Of a stretch of DNA of 64,000 bases, positions 24,765 through 32,655 are shown piece after piece; position 1 is the first letter of the stretch, and each line of letters begins with the position of its first letter. Made by a program: the position numbers and the translations under genes. The notes under the pieces are model-generated. The model worked only from the letters and a program-made list of their open reading frames with translations, had not been told where the DNA came from and made no database searches. The stretch covers positions 806,001 to 870,000 of the forward strand of contig OZ037909.1 of the NCBI GenBank assembly GCA_964035575.1. Reading direction: 5' to 3'. Source of the stretch: Rhynchopus sp. YZ270_cl-10 (Eukaryota > Euglenozoa > Diplonemea > Diplonemida > Diplonemidae).

Positions 24765-27227
24765 ATGGGAGTCGATTTGCCTTTGAGGGAGAAGTTCCGT
24801 GACTTGACGTTTCTGAACGAGGAGCACGCCGCGAAGGTGCTGAAGACTGCCCACGATGATGTGACCTCTGCTATTGCGTCGTTTGTGCAGAACATCGAGA
24901 GTCTTCCTATTGAGGCATGGGCCGAGGATGCCTCTGCAGAGGGATGGGAGACGAAGGCAAAGCAGCGCAAGCAGATGATCCGCATCTCGAAGCTGAACGA
25001 CATCTGCCATGAGGTGTACACATGTGTGTACGAGGTCCAGGAAACTGCAAAGCGCCATGGCGGCAAGCAGTCGGAGGACGACTGCTGGAAGGCACTTCGC
25101 GAGAACAAATGGGACATCGCCAAGGCGCTCCCTACCCTCGGCCTCAAGTTCAACCAGAAGCCCTTCCTCCGTGAGGCCGACTTCGCAGAGCGTGAGATGA
25201 CCAAGGCCGCACTGCTCAACGAGAACTTCGGCTACCTTGAGAAGGCAGGCGAGGCGCCGTTCGGCTACGCCAAGGAGCTCACCACCATCATCGGGGACGT
25301 CAGCAAGGCGCCAGCAAAGCTGGTCGAAATCGAGAAGCGAGATGGTGAGCTCGAGAGGGTCATCGTCCAGGACGCAATCCGCACCTTCGCCGGACACGAC
25401 CACAGAATAAGGATGGAGCACTTCCTGAACGGGGCGTACATAGAATTTGGCAACTATTCGCAGGTATGTAATTTGAGTTTTCACAAAATGCCAACGAAGG
25501 ACTCCGACTTTTATTGAACTAATAACCTGTACGACACCCCCATGTGAGCAAATGACCTTCATCTAGTTGAGTTCTAACAGAACTTAATCTAGATGACGTG
25601 CCTGGGCGGCGAGCTACGCAGTTCCTTTTGAGTCTCCCCTTTGGAAAGCTTTCTTTGGCTATTTGCTCTCGAAGGATCCTATGAAGAAAAATCGTGGCTA
25701 TCTTGTGATAGTGGTCTATAATCAAATAAAAAAAATTAAGGCAAATGCACCACCGTAGATGCCCCAAACTGGCTAAAGAGTTGGCAGGTGTTAGTGCCCT
25801 CTTTCTCTTTCTCTCTTTTACTCTTCTGTCTTTCCCACCACAGGGTATGGCACACGTTGCCGCGTTCCTGCTCCTCACCCTGCAAGAGGACGAGGTCATA
25901 CCGATCCTCAGAGTGCTGAACAATGAAGTCATCAAGGGACACTGGGAGCACACCTCCACAGGATTCGGATCGAACTCCTACGTCTTCCAGGTATGTGAGC
26001 CATGTGCTTCACCCTCTTTTGCTTTTTTTTTTTTTACTATTGGTCTCTTTCAAGTATTCTGTGAAAATCGGCTGCTATCCCGTGATAGTAGTCTAAAATC
26101 AAGCACATTTTTTTTATTCAGTATTTATTAGGAGTGCCTGCGTCCGCCGGTGTACGGTGAGGCGTTTACTCTTTCAACTTCTCTTTATTTAATGACAAAA
26201 CGAAACCAAGTAAAGGGGCGGTTGACCTATTAAATTTACAAATGTATTTTGACCGCTCTTTTTTTGTTGCTAACTCAACTCTTCTCATCTCATTTTTATT
26301 CTCATTTTTTTGTAGACGCTGATTGAGGCGCACCACCCGAAGATCTTCGCACACTTCAGCAGCCCTGACCACATGGTGTTGCCGGAGGTGTACACGAGAA
26401 AATGGTTCTGCGGTCTTGGCCTGCACTGCCTCGATGTTGAGCTTGTGTACCGTTTCTTGAAGAACCTGCTGGAGCGTGGCTTTGAATACCTTATGTCCTT
26501 TGGGATGGCGGTGCTGGCCCACTTTGAGGAGCGTGTTCTTGAGACGGATGGTATCGGTGAGATCATTGCACTCATGGCGCTCGACAGAACGAAGGCAGGC
26601 GTGACACGTGAAGACCAGGAGGCCATCCTCGACATCGCAGACAAAACAGACTACTCAGCAGACCTCGGCACCCCAGAGGAGCTCGATGCGAAACGCGAGA
26701 AGCTCTACGAATTGCATCTTAAGGTAAGAATGGAGAGGGCAGCCGCCGCGCTAGCCGAAGCCGATGAGGATCAGGAATTGTGCCAGAACTGTGACAAGGG
26801 TATGCCATTTTTGTGTATTTTTTTCTTTCTTCGGATCTGCTTCAAAGTCTGAACTCTAAGAAACTTCTGTTAACCATTCATAACTACACCCAACAACTCA
26901 CCTCTCCCGATCGGCGATCATCTGTTGCACCATATCCCGAGGGAGGTCTGCAGTGAGCCGTGTCATTATCAACGGTAAGGGGAGTACGGGTCGTTTTTCA
27001 TTAATGCAGCTATTTATGTATTCTAATCAATAACCCCATAGCCCCATTGTTCCATTGCCAATTCACTGCTAATGGTGTATCCACCAATTATTTATATTGT
27101 AAACAAATCCACATAAACACCTGCAGAGCCGGTCATGTGGGTCGATGAGGACGAAGATGGCATGCCTATTTGCGACCAGTGCAGAGTCAAATTTGAGGGT
27201 CTTGGCCACACTATCACGGAATGGTAG
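24765..27227 (+). CDS. TBC-domain Rab GTPase-activating protein with N-terminal UBA-like segments and a C-terminal zinc-ribbon-like motif
   Basis: Exons are 24765-25463, 25844-25990, 26316-26799 and 27127-27227, about 476 aa. TBC proteins switch off Rab GTPases by supplying an arginine and a glutamine finger. Both are present: IVQDAIR at residues 200-206 (Arg206, IxxDxxR) and YSQGM at 231-235 (Gln233, YxQ). The second motif spans the exon 1/exon 2 junction, which confirms the splice. Later TBC landmarks are KWFCGLGLHCLDVELVYRF and LERGFEYLMSFGMAVLAHFE. Residues about 18-45 and 104-126 look like UBA-type three-helix segments. The C-terminus has CQNC and CDQC, a likely zinc ribbon. An optional 21-nt exon (26954-26974) would add seven residues in frame, but its GTAAGG donor is unlike the other introns. 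The start is the first ATG after the AG at 24739-24740. The substrate Rab cannot be told from sequence. Confidence 0.87.
25672..25731 (+). repeat. Dispersed ~55-bp intron repeat, copy 1 (TBC intron 1)
   Basis: The segment has the pattern GATCCTATGAAGAAAAATCG, then CTATC, TGATAGTGGTCTA and ATCAAAT. It matches 26057-26104 in the next intron and 58150-58206 at the 3' end of UNC50. All copies are on the transcribed strand. Confidence 0.65.
26057..26104 (+). repeat. Dispersed ~55-bp intron repeat, copy 2 (TBC intron 2)
   Basis: GTGAAAATCGGCTGCTATCC followed by CGTGATAGTAGTCTAAAATC closely matches the copies at 25672 and 58150. It lies in the intron between TBC exons 2 and 3. Confidence 0.65.
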
Positions 27228-28164
27228 AGCAGAAGGCACTTACGGAAAAAAAGGGGGGAAGGGCAAAAAAGAGCCCAACAAAACCGTCAAACAATTCTGG
27301 GGTGGGGAAGATGCAGAGACATTTTTATTTTTTTGTGAGGTGACTGAATAATGAGGGGCTGAGGATCTCACCAACCTCTTTTATTATTATTTCTTATGAT
27401 CAAAAATTGAGCAAAACTGCGTTCTGAGAGTAGTTTTTGAAGGGGAGTGAGGGGAGGGGAGAGGGGCTCTAGTTTTACAAAAAAGAAAAAAAAAACTTCT
27501 CTACCAGACAGCACATCTGGACCAGGAACACTCATCACCATAAAAAAAAAGAAAAGAATGGGCACTTGGGAATGAAATAGTAATGTTGCCCTGCTTCAAG
27601 GCAATATGCTCTTCTCTCTCGTAGAGAGCTCGTATCATGTTTATTTATTTTTTGTTGAGTGTTAGTTGACACTTGCTTGCCGACCGGGGGGAATCACTGT
27701 GTTTAGAAGCATATTTTTAAAATGATTTCTCATTGTTAATGTTTTTACTCATTTGAGGTGACTCCCAAGGGAAAAACAGTCCGGATGTGGATGCGAAAAA
27801 TAACAAAATATTTAAAAAAAAAAAAAACAAAAACAAAAACAAAAACAAAGGAGGGGCGAGGGAGGGCAGAAGCCGTCGTTCAGGTGTGTTTTTTTTTTCC
27901 TTTTGTTTCTCTGTGTCTCTGTTTGAGCTGGGAAAAGGTCAAAAGTTTTCCTCCCCTCCCCCAAGCAAAGAAAGCGATCAACCTCTTAGGTCCCGGATCA
28001 TTCCCACCCCTACCCCCACACCCCACCCTTCACAATACTTTTCTTTCTATTGTTGTAAACCCCATCAGTATTTTGATTGGACAGAGGGGGTGTGTTTCTT
28101 AGCTGAGAGTATGCAAGTAAATTGTTTTGTTGATCCTGATCTATTCAAAGTAGGCAATCTGTAA
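27228..28164. other. Gene-free spacer with homopolymer and AAAAAC tracts
   Basis: This stretch follows the TBC stop codon. It holds A-runs, T-runs, a short (AAAAAC)n tract near 27815-27850 and pyrimidine-rich stretches near 27945-28030. Short frames here are low-complexity. No gene or RNA was recognised. Confidence 0.5.
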
Positions 28165-28495
28165 CCCAACTTAAACCGAATCACGCCTGACCAAGTGGCG
28201 CAAGGTTTTTGCGAAGTTGGGGAGACACAAACAATCAGCCGTGAGGCTGAACTGGCAGCGCCTTTGCCACACCAATTACGACAAAAACAGCAGCCACCCA
28301 ACTTAAACCGAATCACGCCTGATCCAGTGGCACAAGGTTTTTGCGAAGTTGGGGAGACACAAACAGTCAGCCGTGAGACCAAACTGGCAGCGCCTTTTGC
28401 CACACCATTTGCGACAAAAACAGCAGCCACCCAACTTAAACCGAATCACACCTGATCAAGTGGTGCAAGGTTTTTGCGAAGTTGGGGAGATGCAC
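28165..28495. repeat. ~133-bp tandem repeat, about 2.5 copies
   Basis: CCCAACTTAAACCGAATCAC recurs at 28165, 28297 and 28430, giving periods of 132 and 133 bp. Copies differ by scattered substitutions; the third breaks off after TTGCGAAGTTGGGGAGA. One frame stays open over two copies, but the periods are not both multiples of 3 and no domain is visible, so I do not call a gene. It lies about 270-600 bp upstream of the dioxygenase start. Confidence 0.85.
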
Positions 28496-28513
28496 AATTC
28501 CTCAGAGAATGGC

Positions 28514-28560
28514 GTGGTCCAAGGTCGCATAGTGCACCGTAAAGACTTTGTAACAACTTG
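28514..28560 (+). repeat. Short dispersed repeat, copy A
   Basis: GTGGTCCAAGGTCGCATAGT, then CACCGTAAAGACTTTGTAA and ACTTG, matches 38489-38539 with a few differences. It abuts the end of the 133-bp tandem repeat. The function is unknown. Confidence 0.65.
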
Positions 28561-28764
28561 ACCGGGGTTTTACCCCAATATTTGACTGCGACCCCCTTTT
28601 TACGCTGTGAACACTTGCGCTTGGGATCACGCCAGAGAACCTTCTCCCATTTCCCTCAAGAAAGAGAGCAGCCACCCAACCCCCTAAACACTCGGTATAA
28701 GAATACACGACTGATTTCACCACAACAGAAGTACACTCACTTCCCACACACATTCTTTTGCACA

Positions 28765-29991
28765 ATGCAGCCTCCACGAAAGAGCAGCACAACGAGCACG
28801 GATGGGAGCACCCAGAGCAGCCAGTACCGTGAACGCAAGACACAGCGCAATAGGTTCTTTTTCTTCATGCTCATTATTGTTGCTGCCGCCGCCACACTGA
28901 CGGTGCTTTCCCACCAGTACACACCAGACACGTCGGGTATAGCAGCAACTGCCACACGAGCCGTCCCAGCCATCCTCACAACCCAGCCTAAGCCTGCACC
29001 GCAGTCCTCTCAATACGAGGTCCCGCCACAGCTCGCAAAGGTTCTGGGTGCAGCCCACGTCAAGTACACACTCCAAGGTGCAGACGACGAGCTCTTAACT
29101 TCCGTAGGTCTAGGCCCAGACTTTCTCGACAAATACGAAAGTCTCGGCGAGCCCGAAGTATCGCCTGAAGACCTGCGCCAGGACCTCGTGAACCTGGGCT
29201 ACGCAAACATCAAAGGCATGCTCAGCAAGGACGTAGCGGCAGAGGTGCGTAGGTTCATTCTCTCTCTCCTCAACGAGCCCGACGTCGTCTGGAAGCCAAA
29301 CGAAGGCGACAAAATCGAAACACAAACCGTCGGACGTGTGATGATGGGTCTCCACCCCCGGCACTACAAACCCTTAGAAAGGATCATGACGTCCCCTCAG
29401 ATGATGAAGTACATGTCCCACCTCATGCCTTGCCAAGGAAAGCCTGCGTCGTCCGATAAGTTCAAGATTTTACAGGTGTTTTCGACGGTGAACGACAGGA
29501 TCCGGTGGCACGTAGACTACCCAAACCAGCCCCCCATGAAGGACGGCAAGACGACGATGTACTCTGAGGACTTTTGCCAGTATAAGACCATTTTTTACCT
29601 TCAGGACCACACACTGGAGGACGAAGGTAACCCTTCCGCGTTGATGGTCGTGCCGAACACACACAACGAAGAACCGCACTGGACGAAATGCTCCAAAGCG
29701 AACTGCAGCTTTGCAAGGAAAGGAATGGTTCCATCCGAGGAGTACAAGTCAGTCAACCTGTCGCCAGACCTGGGAGATCTGCTGGTCATGGACGCACGCG
29801 CCCTGCACACTGCTGCGGACGTGTCTTTGACACTTCCTATCCCACCGAGGGCAACACCACGCAAGCATAAGTACCGTGTCTTCCTTCAATTTCTTTTCGG
29901 GATTGAGAAGAACCCTCTCAGCGATGTTATGCAGAAGAAAAAAGACAAAAACTTTGTCACAAAGCACTTCAAGAAGAAGGTTTTTCCATAA
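28765..29991 (+). CDS. Membrane-anchored PhyH-type Fe(II)/2-oxoglutarate dioxygenase
   Basis: Intronless, 408 aa. Residues about 31-48 are a hydrophobic segment after a basic, Ser/Thr-rich N-terminus, suggesting a type II signal anchor, possibly with the catalytic part in the lumen. The double-stranded beta-helix oxygenase signature is present: H-x-D in RWHVDYPN (His249, Asp251), a distal histidine in DARALHTA (His348) and a following arginine in KYRVFLQF (Arg371) that would bind 2-oxoglutarate. This pattern fits the phytanoyl-CoA dioxygenase-like family, which hydroxylates diverse small molecules and lipids; the substrate is not predictable. The C-terminus is lysine-rich. The chosen start lies 37 nt after an AG at 28727-28728; an in-frame upstream extension to 28558 is judged untranslated because it runs into repeat DNA. 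G-rich sequence follows the stop codon. Confidence 0.78.
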   Translation: MQPPRKSSTTSTDGSTQSSQYRERKTQRNRFFFFMLIIVAAAATLTVLSHQYTPDTSGIAATATRAVPAILTTQPKPAPQSSQYEVPPQLAKVLGAAHVKYTLQGADDELLTSVGLGPDFLDKYESLGEPEVSPEDLRQDLVNLGYANIKGMLSKDVAAEVRRFILSLLNEPDVVWKPNEGDKIETQTVGRVMMGLHPRHYKPLERIMTSPQMMKYMSHLMPCQGKPASSDKFKILQVFSTVNDRIRWHVDYPNQPPMKDGKTTMYSEDFCQYKTIFYLQDHTLEDEGNPSALMVVPNTHNEEPHWTKCSKANCSFARKGMVPSEEYKSVNLSPDLGDLLVMDARALHTAADVSLTLPIPPRATPRKHKYRVFLQFLFGIEKNPLSDVMQKKKDKNFVTKHFKKKVFP

Positions 29992-30754
29992 TTAGTTAGG
30001 CGGGGAAGGGGTGGTGGGGTGGGCACTAGGGGTGACGGGGGACGGGGAGGGGAACCTGCAGAGCGTGGCGAGAGAGAAATACGGGTGATGACCGCAGCTT
30101 TGATCCAACCTACTTTGCCTCCACACACGACGACACTATGACATGAGAAGCACACTAAACAATCAGTTACCATTAACGCTTTGTGTTTGTTATTGTTCTT
30201 GCAACATGTATTTGTCATATCATAGTGTCACCGTGTATACACCCCCACCCCACCCCCCCTCCTGAGCCTTTTCCATTTACACAGGCGTTGCTAATATGCC
30301 TTCTCTCCACACCCCGAAGGGTACTGAAGGAGCCAACTGTGAAGAGCTGTCCAGAGTCGCCAAAATAAGCAAACTCTGGCTCGCAACGAATACCGCATTG
30401 TACTTAGGGGTTGGCGTTTCCGTTCCCACACTGGTTACATCCCCCATTAGTCTGCTCTGTCCACAGATTTAATAAACCAAACGAGAGAGTACTATGGAGA
30501 CCTGTGTTAGGTGGAAAGACTATTCTAATTATCCAACAGAAATAGAGAAAAAAAAAAAAATAGAAGAAATCATTCCCCCTCTCTCTCTCTGCGCCAGTAA
30601 TAAGTTAACAAGGTAACACAAAAAGCTCTCTTTATTTTGCATCCTCAGATTTTAAACGAAAAAGACTCTCCATTTTTCCTTTTTTTTATTGTCTCCCATC
30701 TTATCACATTGTCACCTTCGATACCAGGGAAAAGGGGAATAGGGTACCGCAAGC
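29992..30754. other. G-rich 3' region and spacer
   Basis: From about 30000 to 30056 the + strand carries clustered G-runs (GGGGAAGGGG, GGTGGGGTGGG, GGGGGACGGGGAGGGG) that could form a G-quadruplex in the 3' UTR. The remainder is AT-rich, with a CCCCACCCC tract near 30241-30260 and a CT-repeat near 30580. No gene was seen. The AG at 30726-30727 is the likely leader acceptor of the next gene. Confidence 0.5.
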
Positions 30755-32186
30755 ATGTTGCGAAGAACCGTAGTCACGATGCTTGGGAAGGAGCAGCCCT
30801 CATTTTTGAAGAAAACCATTTCAGAGTCGCAGTTTGACAAGCTGATGAACATGGACCGTGTGTACCGTAACCTTGCAATGGAGAAGCGAGAATACAAACG
30901 GCCCTGGACCTTCGAGAAGGACATGCGAGGATCAATCATCCATCTGAACGACCACAATCCGGTGAAACCCTTGCAGGCGGTGGGGACTGTGCTTGACGTA
31001 TCTCATAATGAAACACACATGGATGCATGGTATGTTTTCCAGCTGAAAAGCTTCTGACCATTCTAGCCTCCCCCATTTAATTGCATCTAAACACGAATGA
31101 GACCCCGTATCACTATATTTATTCTACAAACAAAACAACCAAGTTGGTGTGATTCAGGGGGTACGGACAACCCACGGAAGAACCACGGGGAACCACGGAG
31201 AATACGTTTGGGTGATCACACCAGTCAATCATTTATATTTTTGAATATACGAGGATCGTCATATAAAAATAAAACTCTGTTTTTAGATAGTGCTTGCCGA
31301 ATTACTCCCCCAGACTCATTCAGGGACACTAATTCGAGCGATCAACGAAAAAAAAGAAACTTTTTCTCTTTTTTTCCTTGTTTTCGTTTCTTTTGACTGA
31401 ATATCTATCTGAAAAAGGAAGAGTTTTATTTTTGTTTTGTTTTGAATGTGAATTCAAAAAACGGCGTCTCTCTTCAAATTTTCTTTAAATACAGGGCACG
31501 CATCATGGTACGGCGAGGGAAGATGTTGTCTTGGTATCATTACCCCCTGATGAACCCGAAAATCGAATACAAAATAGTGCGTGACCGTGATGAAATGAAG
31601 GTATGTGATGATAACAGATGCAATGTACCCGCTTCACTTTATGTCGCACTATTTTTTCTTCTTCTTCTCATTGCACAAAATATCCTATTTCTCGAGAAGT
31701 CTAGAACACATTTTTGTCGCATTTTAAACCTTTTTGTTTTTTCCTTTTTCCTTTCACATTGGAGACGATTATGCAAGCTAACCCCTTCTCTTTTATAATA
31801 GACCCTGCGAAATAATAAAGTGGCTCCTTTTCCATCAGACATTATTTTTTCTTGGTGTGGAAGCGTCAACGCATCAAACAACTACAAGAAGGGGGGTGAG
31901 GGAACGATAAGTGACACTTTTTGGTGGGACATCATGTTGAGAATGCTCATGTAGCAAGATGGATTTCCTCTCTTATTTTTTTTTTTGCTTTCACTCAATA
32001 AAAACTGGCGACTTTATGTTGTTTATAACCAAACAAAGAATTTTTTTTTTTGCTTTCACTACACAACACCAACCTACTCAGATATGGGAGAATTACATCA
32101 AGGAGATGGGTCACCAGAGAGTCATTTACGACATGGGATCTTCGAAGAGGTCGAAAACCACCGACCACTCGATGTTCTGGGCATAG
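30755..32186 (+). CDS. 161-aa protein of unknown function with mitochondrial-type N-terminus
   Basis: Exons are 30755-31029, 31495-31600 and 32082-32186, joined at phases 2 and 0 with GTATGT donors and CAG acceptors. The product starts MLRRTVVTML, a basic, non-acidic N-terminus typical of mitochondrial targeting, then becomes highly charged with many Arg/Lys, Trp and Tyr residues (MVRRGKMLSWYHYPLMNP). It ends HSMFWA. I do not recognise the family; it could be a small subunit of a mitochondrial complex or ribosome. The exon model is supported because all three segments are GC-rich, open and end at canonical sites. Intron 1 contains two mobile-type repeats (31145-31223 and 31265-31433). The start lies 27 nt after the AG at 30726-30727. 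Confidence 0.62.
31145..31223. mobile_element. TGGTGTGAT-end MITE, short copy
   Basis: This 79-bp element has ends TGGTGTGAT and ATCACACCA. It is nearly identical to the element at 51142-51275 but lacks about 55 bp between two GGGAACCACGGAGA direct repeats, so it is a deletion derivative. The left flank ACAACCAAG matches that of the long copy. It lies in intron 1 of the 161-aa gene. Confidence 0.75.
31240..31433. mobile_element. AAAATAAAACTCT-end repeat, copy 1 (unoccupied site)
   Basis: A 14-bp perfect inverted repeat, AAAAATAAAACTCT at 31265 and its complement ending at 31433, bounds a 169-bp core. The core plus the left flank GAATATACGAGGATCGTCAT is repeated at 54002-54793. There, a 595-bp element interrupts the flank; here the same flank is uninterrupted. 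It lies in intron 1 of the 161-aa gene. Confidence 0.8.
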
Positions 32187-32377
32187 CGGGAGGGTTTTAC
32201 CCTTTTTTTTTTTTTTTGGGTCCTTTTTTAATTGGGTTTTTATTGTAACCCAAAGGGTGGAGGGGGGGAGAGAGTTGTGAGGAAATACGAATTTCTTTTG
32301 TCCTCGCCTGATGGCAACACAACAACACAAAAAAAAATAACGAAAATCACACATTTCCTTTACCCTTCTTCTATCCC

Positions 32378-32590
32378 CCCTCTCCCTCTCCCTCTCCCTC
32401 TCCCTCTCCCTCTCCCTCTCCCTCTCCCTCTCCCTCTCCCTCTCCCTCTCCCTCTCCCTCTCCCTCTCCCTCTCCCTCTCCCTCTCCCTCCCCCTCTCCC
32501 TCTCCCTCTCCCTCTCCCTCTCCCTCTCCCTCTCCCTCTCCCTCTCCCTCTCCCTCTCCCTCTCCCTCTCCCTCTCCCTCTCCCTCTCCT
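32378..32590. repeat. (CCCTCT)n hexanucleotide microsatellite
   Basis: About 35 units of CTCCCT run with a single visible interruption (CCTCCCCCTC near 32487). On the complement it is a (GAGGGA)n G-rich tract. It ends about 25 nt before an AG (32613-32614) and about 65 nt before the ATG of the 944-aa protein. It therefore forms the polypyrimidine tract of the presumed leader acceptor. Open frames through it are artefacts of the repeat. Confidence 0.97.
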
Positions 32591-32655
32591 CCCCTCCACA
32601 CCATTTATCACCAGACGTATCATATCTCGAATGTAACACCGCTAAGGGTAATAAA

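Noticed and set aside
24657-25562. 301-aa minus-strand frame over TBC exon 1
   Set aside because: It is the antisense of a coding exon with a proven splice to the TBC finger motif; no family features.
26700-26740. Tiny intron GTAAGAATGG...GGCAG in TBC exon 3
   Set aside because: It would be about 19 nt, too short, and the uninterrupted frame is good coding sequence.
28195-28455. 86-aa frame across the 133-bp tandem repeat
   Set aside because: Repeat periods of 132 and 133 bp cannot keep a frame, and no motif or codon bias supports it.
32232-32636. 134-aa frame of Leu-Pro repeats
   Set aside because: Translation of the CTCCCT hexanucleotide only.
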